From NCBI GenBank assembly GCA_020847735.1, contig JADLBL010000006.1, positions 121,303 through 185,302 of the forward strand: a stretch of DNA of 64,000 bases, in the 5' to 3' direction. The position numbers and the translations under genes were made by a program. Positions within the stretch are counted from its first letter, which is position 1. Each line of letters begins with the position of its first letter. The notes under the pieces are model-generated. The model saw nothing but the letters and a program-made list of their open reading frames with translations. It was not told the origin of the DNA and did not search any database. Source of the DNA: Candidatus Eisenbacteria bacterium. Lineage in GTDB: Bacteria > Eisenbacteria > RBG-16-71-46. This document shows positions 46,049 through 54,919 of the stretch, in pieces.

Positions 46049-48172
46049 TCATTGACCTGGGACTTCCACGACCTGCCGGGCCGCACGGCGGTCCATCAGA
46101 TCCCGAATGACTCTCCTCAGGTCGCTCAGCGTGGGATCACTGCGCACCTCGGCCTCGTCAACCCTTGCGAGCACGCGACGTGCTTCGCTGTCGTGATTCT
46201 CGAGCTCGAGTACAAGCGCCTCATGAAGCATCTTCGCGGATCCGCTCCAGCCCAAGCGAACCGCAGCGTCGAACGACTGGCGAGCTTCACCGACGCGTCC
46301 GGTCTGACATTGGAGCCGCACGAGGGCGCCCCAAGCGAAGAACGTTGGATCGGGCACACGGCTCATGCGAACGAACAGGCTCTCAGCCTCTGCATACCGA
46401 CCCATCTGGGCCGCCCTGATCGCGCGCTCGCGGAGTGGAAGCATCTCGGATCGCTGCTTCGTCGTGCGTCCGATCCACTCCGCAATCCCCGGTAGTCCCG
46501 GCGACAACCTTCGAGCCCGCAGAAACCACTCATGTGCTCGCTCTGGTTGTCCCGACTCGAGTAGCGCCCGGCCGAGGGTCATGGCATGCACAGTCAGCGG
46601 CGCGGTCATTGCCGTACTGCGACTCCAGCCCCGGCCGGAACGTGCCTCGATCTCCGCGGCGTCCTCCAACTGCTGGATCGCCAGATCATAGCGACCCGCG
46701 CGAAACGCTCGTTCGCCGATGTCCATCGCAATACCCCAGGACTCGCGCGTTGGTCCCAGGCTTGGAAGGGGCATGGTCGACAGCGCGAGTCCGACCACGC
46801 ATGCGGGAATCGCACGACGAAGTTGCCGGCGGTCATGTCGCCGCAGCGAATCCACGAGTACCTGGGCGCCCACCGCACCAAGACTCAGTAGAGGTGGAAT
46901 CAGGTGAAGGCGGTAACGGTCAGTCACGAAGAAGGGGACGAGGACGCTCACCTGGAGCAGCAGCTCGGCGATCAGGAGCCGAACCACTGGCGCCTGGCCG
47001 CGAGCCAATGCCCCGACCACCGAGAGACAGACCAGCAGGGGGATGACGAGTTCGCTGGGCAGGCCCACTGGACCGAGCAGCTGTTCATAGGTGTGGAGGT
47101 TCTCGATCTGCGGATATTCGTGACGATTGAACAGCATCAGGATCTTCAGACCCGCAAGCCTGAGCGCCCGGACAGGATCTTCCCGGATGGCCGCGAGCGC
47201 GACGCTGCCCCAGTATCGCGAACTCTCCTGAGGCGTGAGAGCCCGACCCGTTCTTCGCTGGATCTCTTCGCGCCCGTCCCATTCTGCGCCTCCGACGAGT
47301 CCGGCTCCGGGCGTCCGCATCGTGAGTCCGGTACCCGTCGGCGGTGCGAAGCCCCCGGTGGCGCCAGGGCCAAACCCAACAGCCATGTTGTACCCAGCGC
47401 TGTATGTCGTGGGTATGAGCTCGTGACACGCACGGTAGTTGTGAAGCGTCACCGGGGCGACAACAAGCAGCGCGACCACCGCCGCGAGCGCCGTTCCCGC
47501 AAGCCGGGACGCTCTTGAGCTCAGGCCGAAGGGAAGGGCAAGGAGTAGGACAAGCTGAGTTCCCCTTCCGATCGCGAGCAGTCCAGTCAGGACTCCCAAT
47601 ACCACATACTTGCCGAGGCGACGTCCATTCTCAGCGTCCCACGTCGCAATCCACACCCAGCAGGCGCCAAGCAGGAAGAGCAAGGACTCCGACAGGATAA
47701 GGTTGTCATGCAGAATCAGCGGCGCGAAGCAGGCCACGACAAGCCCCACGACTCCGCCGATCACCGGAGAGGAGAGCTTGCGCGCCACGTCACCAAGCAG
47801 GGCGACCCCCAGGCTTCCGCCAATCGCCTGTAGGCATACGACCGCCAGCCAGCTGTCTCCGAGCACTCTCCGAACCCCGGCGAGGGCATAGGGGTAGAGG
47901 GGTGCCAGGAAGAACGGCCCGGTCTGCCGGGAACTCTGGAGTAACTGTGTCGCCCAATCCCAGTAGCTCTGTGAATCGGCAGCCAGCGTTCCACCCAGCA
48001 CGGAGCTTTGGATACGGAAGCAGAGTGCAAGCCGGATGCAGAGCGAGACGAAGAACAGTATCGACGCACTAGCCAGTCTCGAACACGGTTGTTGACGAGG
48101 AAGAGTATTGACTTGTGAATGTGCTTGTGGCACCCCAGGCATGTGTCGAGGTTTGGCTTTTGCCCGTTTCAT
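46049..48172 (-). CDS. Membrane glycosyltransferase (GT-C/ArnT-like) with TPR tail
   Basis: 707 residues. About 11 membrane helices fill residues 35-470; the first periplasmic loop has the Asp of GT-C enzymes (LAADSQSYWDWATQLL) and PFFLAPLYPYALAGVRRVLG follows, as in dolichol/undecaprenyl-phosphate-sugar transferases of the ArnT/PMT group. The C-terminal 200 residues are soluble TPR-like helices (ERAFRAGRYDLAIQQLEDAAE, GRYAEAESLFVRMSR). Probably transfers a sugar from a polyprenyl carrier to an envelope target. Codon use is less GC-rich than in surrounding genes and both flanks show transposase debris, so it looks acquired. ATG 48172, with a later ATG at 48139. Divergent from a secreted Cys-rich protein. 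Confidence 0.82.
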   Translation of the reverse strand: MKRAKAKPRHMPGVPQAHSQVNTLPRQQPCSRLASASILFFVSLCIRLALCFRIQSSVLGGTLAADSQSYWDWATQLLQSSRQTGPFFLAPLYPYALAGVRRVLGDSWLAVVCLQAIGGSLGVALLGDVARKLSSPVIGGVVGLVVACFAPLILHDNLILSESLLFLLGACWVWIATWDAENGRRLGKYVVLGVLTGLLAIGRGTQLVLLLALPFGLSSRASRLAGTALAAVVALLVVAPVTLHNYRACHELIPTTYSAGYNMAVGFGPGATGGFAPPTGTGLTMRTPGAGLVGGAEWDGREEIQRRTGRALTPQESSRYWGSVALAAIREDPVRALRLAGLKILMLFNRHEYPQIENLHTYEQLLGPVGLPSELVIPLLVCLSVVGALARGQAPVVRLLIAELLLQVSVLVPFFVTDRYRLHLIPPLLSLGAVGAQVLVDSLRRHDRRQLRRAIPACVVGLALSTMPLPSLGPTRESWGIAMDIGERAFRAGRYDLAIQQLEDAAEIEARSGRGWSRSTAMTAPLTVHAMTLGRALLESGQPERAHEWFLRARRLSPGLPGIAEWIGRTTKQRSEMLPLRERAIRAAQMGRYAEAESLFVRMSRVPDPTFFAWGALVRLQCQTGRVGEARQSFDAAVRLGWSGSAKMLHEALVLELENHDSEARRVLARVDEAEVRSDPTLSDLRRVIRDLMDRRAARQVVEVPGQ

Positions 48173-48247
48173 TTGCAGTACGCCTTACTCCTTCTCCCCC
48201 GCCGCAGGGCACGGTGTGCCCGAACGTCAACACAAGGAGGAAATGGC

Positions 48248-48745
48248 ATGAACTCTCTCACTCGACTCGTCGCGGCGCTCTGCCTGTTTGGCAGCTTCGC
48301 CTTGTCACCGTCAGCCCGGGCCGCCACTACGTTCAGCGGTCGGGTGCTCGACTGCAACAACCAGGGTGTTGCCGGCGTGAACGTGACGGTTGCGCTTCGG
48401 CTGGGAGCAAGCTGTGGATCGAACAACAGCAACAACAGCATCCTGACCTGCACGTCGACGGATGGATCAGGGTACTGGAGCTACACCCAAGCCACACCCC
48501 TGGTGCCGGGAGGATGGGCCGGCAACTGGTGCTTCAATACGTACGGCAACACGTACAACGGATACTGCACGAACAACTTGCCTTGCTGCAACGGATACAT
48601 CTGCATCGGCGGCGGCACGGGCATCACGACCCCGGACGTTGACGGTCAGTCCTACACCAACCTCAATATCGTTCTTGCCTACTCCGGCACCTGCCCTGCG
48701 GGAGGCGGTGGGGAGGGTGACCCCGATCCAAAGCTTCCGCACTAG
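48248..48745 (+). CDS. Secreted Cys- and Asn-rich protein with Ig-like (carboxypeptidase regulatory-type) domain
   Basis: 165 residues. AAGGAGG seven bases before ATG 48248 is an excellent ribosome site. Signal peptide 1-25 (cleavage after SARA), then a SdrD/CarboxypepD-regulatory-like start (TTFSGRVLDCNNQGVAGVNVTV) in which a beta-sandwich is expected. Asn-rich spacing (CGSNNSNNSILTC), many Tyr and nine or so cysteines after the signal peptide (CC in LPCCNGYICIG) suggest a disulfide-tight extracellular protein. It is followed by a Gly-rich tail. The base composition is visibly lower in G+C than the genome. It could be a substrate of the divergent glycosyltransferase; inference only. Confidence 0.82.
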   Translation: MNSLTRLVAALCLFGSFALSPSARAATTFSGRVLDCNNQGVAGVNVTVALRLGASCGSNNSNNSILTCTSTDGSGYWSYTQATPLVPGGWAGNWCFNTYGNTYNGYCTNNLPCCNGYICIGGGTGITTPDVDGQSYTNLNIVLAYSGTCPAGGGGEGDPDPKLPH

Positions 48746-48957
48746 CCGTAGTTCCCTTCGAAGGTAGGGAATACGAAGGCCTCCGCGTCGTCGAAAGCAC
48801 CGATCCATGGCCTTTCGCGCAAGGCGGGGGCCTTCGATGTTCCCGGCCCCCAATCGATGTCCTCTCCGCCGTGCGGAGTTGACCCGGCGGCTTCAAGGCG
48901 CCCTCGCACCATAACGGCGTGCAGTCCATTGTTCGCGCCGTCAGGAAGGGCAACCGC

Positions 48958-49142
48958 ATGGGCCAGGGATTCGCTACTGCACATCCGTTGATACCTGCTG
49001 GGTGCTTGGAGTTTCTGCGCCTGGTGCGGGCAGGCGAAACCTACCAGGCCGCGCTGAGGCGGACGGATGCTCCTCGAAGTCCGTTCAGCGCTTGCTGGCG
49101 AAGACCGGAGGCATGAAGTCCAGGCCGTCGCGCGACACGCGG
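48958..49142 (+). pseudogene. IS30-like transposase N-terminal remnant, frameshifted
   Basis: ATG 48958 with AGGAAGG upstream opens a frame reading GCLEFLRLVRAGETYQAALRR; near 49,060-49,070 the similarity continues in another frame as DGCSSKSVQRLLAKTGGMKS. Joined, they resemble the N-terminal helix-turn-helix region of IS30-type transposases. Nothing of the DDE catalytic domain follows. The match is by eye and rests on a short region, so the family name is tentative. Confidence 0.4.
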
Positions 49143-49195
49143 GCCGTCGGCGAGCGAGCAGGCGAACGAGCGCTTGCTCGGGCGCACCCGCGTGA

Positions 49196-49259
49196 TGAAG
49201 CGCCCCGGAAGGCCGGCGCAGGCGCCGGCCGCGGGAGCCTGAAGGGCGGCGCTCCGGCG
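49196..49259 (+). repeat. 64-base direct repeat, right copy
   Basis: Second copy of 45,742-45,805 (three mismatches), ending against the stop of the minus-strand aminotransferase gene. In this copy the shared frame still encodes KRPGRPAQAPAA, the C-terminus of the NCS1 permease. Confidence 0.9.
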
Positions 49260-50462
49260 TCAGCCCACCTTCGCCGGGTACGCCGCGAGCGCGGCCGCGA
49301 GGATGCGCATGGCGCGCTCGAGGCGCGGCACCTCGAGCACGTAGGCGATCCGCACCTCGTCGCGCCCGAGGCCGGGCGTCGCGTAGAAGCCGTCGAGCGG
49401 CGCGACCATGACCGTCTCGCCGTCCAGCGCGAAATCCTGCAGCAGGAAGATCGCGAACGCGTTGGCGTCGTCCACCGGCAGCCGCGCGCACGAGTAGAAC
49501 GCGCCCTCGGGCGTTCGCGCGAGCACGCCCGGCATTCTCGCCAGCGCGGCGGCGACGGTGTCGCGGCGCTTCGTGTACTCGGCGATCACGCCCTGCGTGT
49601 ACGAGGCCGGCACGTCGGTCAGGCCGCAGCACGCCCACTGCTCGACGGTCGGCGGGCAGAGCCGCGCCTGGCCCATGCGCAGCACCGCGTCCATGAACGC
49701 GCGGTTGCGGCTGACGATGTTGCCGAGCCGCGCGCCGCACAGCGAATAGCGCTTCGAGACCGAGTCCACGACGATCACCTGCTGCTCGAGGCCCTCGAGC
49801 GTCAGCACCGAGCGGTGCTTCTTCCCGCCATAGGTGAACTCGCGGTAGACCTCGTCCGCCACGAGGTACAGGCCGCGTTCGCGGCAGATCGCGGCGAGCA
49901 GCTCGATCTCGGCGTCCGAATAGACGGTGCCGGTCGGATTGTTCGGCGAACAGATGAGGATCGCCTTCGTGCGCGGGCCGATCCTCGCCTCGATCGCGGC
50001 ACGCCCGGGCAGGTGATAGCCGTCCTCGGCGCGGGTGGTGACGGGCGCGGCCTCGACCCCGAGCAGGGCCGCGAAACCGTTGTAGTTCGTGTAGAACGGC
50101 TCGAACACCAGCACCTGGTCGCCCGCATCGCACAGCGCGGCGAGCGTGAAGAGCAGCGCCTCGCTGCCCGCCGTGGTCACGAACAGATCCTCGACCGCCA
50201 GCTTCACGCCGAGCCCGCCGTAGTAGCCGCGCAGCGCCTCGAGGAACTCGGGCAGGCCCTGCGACGGCCCGTACGGCACATGGCCCTCCGGGAACGTGCG
50301 GTAGCGCTCGAGAATCTCCTTCGGCGTCGGGATGTCCGGCTGGCCGATGTTGAGGCCGTGCACGGTCACGCCGCGCCGTCGCGCGTCCACCGCGTACGGC
50401 GCGAGCCGGCGAATCGGCGAAGCGGGCATCGAAGCGGCGCGACGCGACAACGAGGGTGTCAT
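49260..50462 (-). CDS. Class I/II PLP-dependent aminotransferase
   Basis: 400 residues, aspartate/alanine aminotransferase-like. GLNIGQPDIPTPKEILE, PYGPSQGLPEFLEALRGYY, the PLP-phosphate site VTTAGSEALLF, CSPNNPTGTVYSD, VADEVYREF and the PLP Lys in DSVSKRYSLCGARLG are all present, with an Arg near the C-terminus for the carboxylate. Substrate cannot be read from sequence. It sits beside the pyrimidine cluster but in the opposite direction; before the 3.4-kb insertion it would have been the immediate convergent neighbour of the permease. ATG 50462 is chosen over an upstream start that has no family match. Confidence 0.92.
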   Translation of the reverse strand: MTPSLSRRAASMPASPIRRLAPYAVDARRRGVTVHGLNIGQPDIPTPKEILERYRTFPEGHVPYGPSQGLPEFLEALRGYYGGLGVKLAVEDLFVTTAGSEALLFTLAALCDAGDQVLVFEPFYTNYNGFAALLGVEAAPVTTRAEDGYHLPGRAAIEARIGPRTKAILICSPNNPTGTVYSDAEIELLAAICRERGLYLVADEVYREFTYGGKKHRSVLTLEGLEQQVIVVDSVSKRYSLCGARLGNIVSRNRAFMDAVLRMGQARLCPPTVEQWACCGLTDVPASYTQGVIAEYTKRRDTVAAALARMPGVLARTPEGAFYSCARLPVDDANAFAIFLLQDFALDGETVMVAPLDGFYATPGLGRDEVRIAYVLEVPRLERAMRILAAALAAYPAKVG

Positions 50463-50506
50463 GGTCGGACTCCAGCAGGCCGTGCGGCGCCGCGCGCCGC
50501 GTACGC

Positions 50507-51154
50507 TCAGAGAATCGGGAACTCCAGCCCGGCGAGGACCTGCACGCTGCCGTTCTTGAGCTCGGGCCCGAACGGCAGCTTCGAGACGTCGGCGAGGCCC
50601 TGCTCGTAGCGGCCTTCGATCGTCCATTGCAGACCGGCCGCCCTGCCGAGCAGCCCGGCGCCGCCGGCGATCCCGTAGTCGAACGTCTCGACCTGGTTGC
50701 TGCCCAGCGAATAGTTCGCGAGCCCCGAGACCCCGAGCTTTTCGTCCATCTTGAAGCTGACGGTCGGCCCCGCGACGAGCATGAAGTTGACCGGCCCGGG
50801 CGAGGAGGTGCGCAGGCGAAGCAGCACGGGAATCGTGACGTAGTCGAGATCAATGCCCGTGCGCACGGTGCCGAAGCTGACGCCGCCGATGACCACGTCG
50901 TTCTCGGTGAACGTCGAGCCCTTGCGCAGCCACAGCAGCTCGGGCACCAGCTCGAGGTTCGGCGTCAGCCCGAGGGCGAGCGAGGCGCCGCCGCCGGCGC
51001 CGCTCCGCCACTTGAGGTCGCCGAGGCTCGAGCCGAGCTGCGAGGTGACGATGCCGGCCTTGAGGCCGAGGCGGACGTCGGCGCGCGCCGGCGCGGACGA
51101 CAGCGTGAGGAGGATCGCGGCGGCGAGCGAAGACAGGACGGCGATGCGCTTCAT
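50507..51154 (-). CDS. Outer-membrane beta-barrel protein (PorT-like)
   Basis: 215 residues. Signal peptide 1-25 (ending APARA), then alternating hydrophobic strands: VRLGLKAGIVTSQLG, LALGLTPNLELVPELLWLRKG, IDLDYVTIPVLLRLRT, NFMLVAGPTVSFKM, and a last strand VQVLAGLEFPIL ending in Leu. DYVTIPVLLR and the strand count fit the outer-membrane barrel (PF13568-like) group common in FCB bacteria. CGGAGAAGCC precedes ATG 51154. It lies 45 bases upstream of the aminotransferase, same direction. No cargo is predicted. Confidence 0.87.
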   Translation of the reverse strand: MKRIAVLSSLAAAILLTLSSAPARADVRLGLKAGIVTSQLGSSLGDLKWRSGAGGGASLALGLTPNLELVPELLWLRKGSTFTENDVVIGGVSFGTVRTGIDLDYVTIPVLLRLRTSSPGPVNFMLVAGPTVSFKMDEKLGVSGLANYSLGSNQVETFDYGIAGGAGLLGRAAGLQWTIEGRYEQGLADVSKLPFGPELKNGSVQVLAGLEFPIL

Positions 51155-51277
51155 GGCTTCTCCGATGGGTGGGGCGCCGCGGACGCGGGGAACGCATCGC
51201 CCGGGGCGGGAAACGACGCGCAGTCTAATGGACTTCGCCGGATTCGGCATCAGGCCCGGACCGCGCCCGGGGCGCCG

Positions 51278-52369
51278 TCAGTGCAGGCGCTTGCGCCGGT
51301 TGCGCACGAAGTCGCGGAACACGTAGGCGCCGAGGTTGTTCGGGTCGGTCTCGTAGATGCGGCCGTGGTTCAGTTCGGTGAGCCGCCGCACGAAATCGAG
51401 CAGCGCCGGGTCGGCCGCCAGCATGAACGTGGTGATCGTGATGCCCCTGCGGCGCAGGAACGCGGCCTCCTCGAGCGTCTTGTTGACGATCTTCGGATCG
51501 AGCCCGAACGGGTTCTTGTACAGCCGCCCGTGCTCGCGGATCGCGCTCGGCTTGCCGTCGGTGATCATGAAGATCTGCTTGTTGACGCCCTTGCGTCCGC
51601 CGAGGATGCGCTGCGCGAGCTGCAGCCCGGCCTTCGTGTTCGTGTGGTAGGGGCCCGCCTGGATGCGCACCAGGTCGCGCAGCGGCACCTGCGCGGCGTC
51701 GTCCCCGAACAGCACGACGTCGAGCGTGTCCTTGGGGTAGCGCGACTGGATGAGCTGCGTGAGCGCGAGCGCGATCTTCTTGGCCGGCGTGATGCGGTCC
51801 TCGCCGTAAAGGATCATCGAGTGGCTGATGTCCACCATCAGCACCGTCGCGCACGCCGAGGCGTGCTCGGTCTCGAAGACCTCGAGGTCATCCTCGGTCA
51901 CCGACAGCTCGTCAATGCCGCCGCGCTTGACCGCGTTGCCGACCGAGCCGAGCGGATCGAGGTTCGCGAGGTCGTCGCCGAACTGCCAGGCGCGCGTCTC
52001 CGACAGCCGCTCGCCGCCCTTGCCGGCCGCGGGCACGCGGTGGTCGCCCGCACCGCCCGCGCGCAGCGTCGAAAAGATCTCGTTCAGCGAATCCTGGCGG
52101 ATGCGGCGCTCGCCGCGCGGCGTCATCTCGAAGCCGCCGGCGGTGCGCTGCGCCTCGCCCGATTCCTCCAGAAGCTTCTTGAACTCCTCGACGCCGAACC
52201 GGTCGTCGAAGAAGCCGTACTCCCGGCCGAAGCGCTCCATCCAGCGCAGCGCCTCGTCCACGTCGCCGCCCGTCTGCAGCAGCAGGTTGCGGTAGATCTC
52301 CATGAGCTGCCGCAGGTGCTCGAGGTCGTCGGGGCGCGGCCCGCGCCAGCGGGTGTAGTCGAAACGCAT
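51278..52369 (-). CDS. VWA-domain protein, chelatase/MoxR partner type
   Basis: 363 residues, soluble. The N-terminal half is helical and acidic; the C-terminal VWA domain (about 170-350) has an intact MIDAS: VLMVDISHSM (DxSxS), a Thr in the TNTKAGLQLAQRIL loop and FMITDGKPS. This is the arrangement seen in VWA partners of MoxR/ChlI-type AAA+ ATPases. The matching ATPase gene is 870 bases upstream, with a methyltransferase between, all in the same direction. Probably an ATPase-VWA assembly machine for metal insertion or protein remodelling; the client is unknown. ATG 52369 (MRFDYTRW) begins a conserved block. Confidence 0.88.
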   Translation of the reverse strand: MRFDYTRWRGPRPDDLEHLRQLMEIYRNLLLQTGGDVDEALRWMERFGREYGFFDDRFGVEEFKKLLEESGEAQRTAGGFEMTPRGERRIRQDSLNEIFSTLRAGGAGDHRVPAAGKGGERLSETRAWQFGDDLANLDPLGSVGNAVKRGGIDELSVTEDDLEVFETEHASACATVLMVDISHSMILYGEDRITPAKKIALALTQLIQSRYPKDTLDVVLFGDDAAQVPLRDLVRIQAGPYHTNTKAGLQLAQRILGGRKGVNKQIFMITDGKPSAIREHGRLYKNPFGLDPKIVNKTLEEAAFLRRRGITITTFMLAADPALLDFVRRLTELNHGRIYETDPNNLGAYVFRDFVRNRRKRLH

Positions 52370-52558
52370 GCTGCTCTGCTCTCCGGGAGGCGGGAGGACC
52401 TTGCGGCGCGCAACGGACGCGATGATGCCATGCCTGGCGGCCGCGCCAAAGTCGGGCTCCGGATCCGCCCGGGCGGGAGCGGCGTGGCCACGCGGATCGC
52501 GTGCCGGTGCGGCGGGTCGCCGGTCGCGCACGCGTCGCCTGAGCCGGCCGCGGCCGGC

Positions 52559-53185
52559 TCAGGCGGCCGGCGCGGCGCGCGTCGGCGCCTCGCGCCGCGC
52601 GATCACGACCGCGTAGCCGGGCACGCCCTCCTTCGGCTGGCGGCCCTCCTCCGCGATCGCGAACCCCGCCTCGCCGAGCCAGCGCCGGTAGCTCGCGACG
52701 TCGGCGTGGCTCCAGTACATCGGAACACCGGCACCGCGAAAATCGGGCTCGATCCCCGTCCACGGATCGCGGCCCACGGTGGCGAGCAGCCAGCCGCCGG
52801 GCGCGAGCCAGCGGGCGACGCGCGCGAACAGCGCCGGCTGCTCGCGGACCGGCACGTTGATGATCGAGAAGAACGCGACGACCGCCCCGAACACGCCGGC
52901 CGCGAACTCGACGTTCGTCATGTCGGCGCAAAGGAACGTCGCCGCCGGCACGAGCGCGCGAGCCCGCCCGATCTGGACCGGCGAGAGGTCCACGCCGGTC
53001 ACGGCCCAGCGCCGCGCCATCTCGCGCGTCGCCGGCACGCCGTTGCCGCAGCCCAGGTCGAGCACACGCTCGCCCTCGGGCACTCGCGCGGCGAGCCGCC
53101 GCAGCCAGTGGCCGTAGCCCGACATCTCGAGGTCGGCGTCGTCGCCGCGGTAGGCGTGCGAGGCGCGGTCGTAGCCCTCGCGCAC
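52559..53185 (-). CDS. SAM-dependent methyltransferase
   Basis: 208 residues, class I Rossmann methyltransferase. Motif I is RVLDLGCGNGVPATREMA, motif II VTGVDLSPVQIGRARAL, then FLCADMTNVEF and a motif IV/V region (AVVAFFSIINVPVREQP). No substrate domain is recognisable; small-molecule methylation is likely (UbiE/Tehb-like). The start is GTG 53185, with GAGG seven bases before it and the usual YDRAS opening; no ATG is nearby. Placed between the ATPase and VWA genes, it could be part of their unit. Confidence 0.88.
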   Translation of the reverse strand: MREGYDRASHAYRGDDADLEMSGYGHWLRRLAARVPEGERVLDLGCGNGVPATREMARRWAVTGVDLSPVQIGRARALVPAATFLCADMTNVEFAAGVFGAVVAFFSIINVPVREQPALFARVARWLAPGGWLLATVGRDPWTGIEPDFRGAGVPMYWSHADVASYRRWLGEAGFAIAEEGRQPKEGVPGYAVVIARREAPTRAAPAA

Positions 53186-53237
53186 GACGCGCCTCGGGTC
53201 GGCCGGCGGCGGAACCCGCGGGCCCGGTTCCGGAGCC

Positions 53238-54752
53238 TCAGTCGTCGCCGAGCCCCGAAAGCATGCTCTTCAGCATGTCCTTGTACTCGGTGCGGGCGGC
53301 GTCGGTGCGCTCGCGCGAGAGCATCGAACTCTGGTGCAGGCCCTCGAGCACCAGCTCCATCGCCACCGCGTGTTCCTCGGGATTCGCCGGGTGCAGGTAC
53401 TTGGCCGCCAGTTCGGCCAGTCCCTTCACACGCCGCAACTCGGCCGCGTAGTCGGCGGCCGGCAGGTCGTCGGCGATGGCCAGGTGTTCGCCGCCCGCGA
53501 ACCATTCGAGCACCGGGCGGTACTCGACGTTCGCGCGCGTCTCGTCGTCGTCCGCCGGCGGCGCGCTGGCGCCGCGGCCACGCGTGCGGCGCGGCTTGAA
53601 GGCGTCGGGGAACGTCTGGTTGAAGACCGCCTTGACCCCGCGGCCGAGCAGCGCCCGCGCCACGTTCTGCGCGCCCTCCTGCTCGCCCTCGAGCACCAGT
53701 TCGACCTTGCCGCTCACCGCGCTCACCGCGTGCTGCAGGTCGCACACGCGGGTGGTCACGCGCTTCTCGCCGGTCGCCAGCGCGCGCCGCTCGGCGTTGC
53801 TCACCAGGTTTTCGAGCAGCGCGATCGGCAGGCGCGCCGAGACGCCCGAGTTCTGGTCCACGTACTCGCTCTTGCGCGCCTGGATCGCGACCTCCTCGAC
53901 CAGGTCGCGCATGAACGACGGGATCGCGACCTCGACGCCGGCGGCGCGCTCGGTCCACGCCTCCTGGCGTGTGATCGCGACGCCCTGCTCGCGGGTCTGC
54001 GGGTAGTGCGTGACGATCTGCGAATTGATGCGGTCGCGCAGCGGCGTGATGATGTTGCCGCGGTTGGTGTAGTCCTCGGGATTGGCGCTGAAGACCATCG
54101 CCACGTCGAGCGGAATGCGGACCGGAAAGCCGCGGATCTGGAAATCCTTCTCCTCGAGGATGTTCAGCAGCCCGACCTGGATGCGCGGCTGCAGGTCGGG
54201 CAGCTCGTTGATCGCGAAGATCCCGCGGTTCGTGCGCGGAATGATGCCGTAGTGGATGACGCGCTCGTCGGAGTAGTCGAGCCGGAGCGTCGCCGCCTTG
54301 ATCGGGTCGATGTCGCCGATCAGGTCGGCGATCGTCACGTCCGGCGTCGCGAGCTTCTCCTGGTAGCGCGCGTCGCGATGGATCCAGTGGAGCGGCGCCT
54401 CCTCGCCGTGCACCTCGAGAAGCTGGCGGGCGTGGTGCGTGAGCGGGCGGAACGGGTCGCTGTTGAGCGGGCAGCCCTCGAGCGCCGGAATCCACTCGTC
54501 GAGGAACTGAACGAGCGAGCGCAGCAGGCGCGTCTTCGCCTGGCCGCGCAGGCCGAGCAGGATGAAGTCGTGGCGCGACAGGATCGCGTTCACGACCTGC
54601 GGCTCGACGGTCTGCTCGTAGCCGACGATGCCGGGGAACAGCGGCCCGCCGGAGCGCAGGCGCGCGATCACGTTGGCGCGCAGCTCGTCCTTCACGGAAC
54701 GGGGGCGGTAACCGCCGGCCTTGAGCTCGCCGAAGGTGCGGGGTCGGTTCAT
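53238..54752 (-). CDS. MoxR/Mg-chelatase-I-like AAA+ ATPase
   Basis: 504 residues. Walker A is atypical, GLRGQAKTR (Ala in place of the Gly before Lys), and Walker B is FAINELPDL (Asn for the first Asp); both variants recur in the ChlI-like subfamily that pairs with VWA proteins, so they do not show inactivity. Also seen: the RGFPVRIPLDVAMVFSANPEDYTNRG sensor region (inner part SANPEDYTNRG) and RDRINSQIVTHYP. A long C-terminal helical part (about 390-504) may bind the VWA partner encoded downstream. ATG 54752. A 362-base gap with a foldback element separates it from the next gene, which is divergent. Confidence 0.9.
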   Translation of the reverse strand: MNRPRTFGELKAGGYRPRSVKDELRANVIARLRSGGPLFPGIVGYEQTVEPQVVNAILSRHDFILLGLRGQAKTRLLRSLVQFLDEWIPALEGCPLNSDPFRPLTHHARQLLEVHGEEAPLHWIHRDARYQEKLATPDVTIADLIGDIDPIKAATLRLDYSDERVIHYGIIPRTNRGIFAINELPDLQPRIQVGLLNILEEKDFQIRGFPVRIPLDVAMVFSANPEDYTNRGNIITPLRDRINSQIVTHYPQTREQGVAITRQEAWTERAAGVEVAIPSFMRDLVEEVAIQARKSEYVDQNSGVSARLPIALLENLVSNAERRALATGEKRVTTRVCDLQHAVSAVSGKVELVLEGEQEGAQNVARALLGRGVKAVFNQTFPDAFKPRRTRGRGASAPPADDDETRANVEYRPVLEWFAGGEHLAIADDLPAADYAAELRRVKGLAELAAKYLHPANPEEHAVAMELVLEGLHQSSMLSRERTDAARTEYKDMLKSMLSGLGDD

Positions 54753-54919
54753 GGGTCGTCTGTGCCTTTGCGGCGGCCGGGTGCCGGTGCGGCCGGTCGG
54801 ATGCGGGGGGCTGCGAGGCCGGGAGTCTAGCCCGGCGGCTTCATGCCCCGCCAGCCGGCGGCCGGCGGTCCGCCGGCCCGGCGCCGGGGCGCGCCACGTG
54901 CGCGACGCCGCGTCCTCCT

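Larger units (their letters stand above)
48746..49259. other. 514-base gap holding mobile-element debris
   Basis: From 48,746 to 48,957 no gene can be supported, although one minus-strand frame (stop at 48,742) has protein-like composition and could be a gene fragment. From 48,958 an IS30-like remnant occurs, and 49,196-49,259 is the second copy of the direct repeat, ending at the aminotransferase stop. Confidence 0.6.

Noticed and set aside
48742..48960. Minus-strand protein-like frame ending at 48,742
   Set aside because: Composition looks protein-like (PWIGAFDDAEAFVFPTFEG), but it has no start or ribosome site of its own, overlaps the end of the secreted protein gene and lies in mobile-element debris. 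At most a gene fragment.
53238..54752. Calling the MoxR-like ATPase inactive because of altered Walker A and B
   Set aside because: The same substitutions are familiar in ChlI-like ATPases paired with VWA proteins, so they are a subfamily feature rather than decay.
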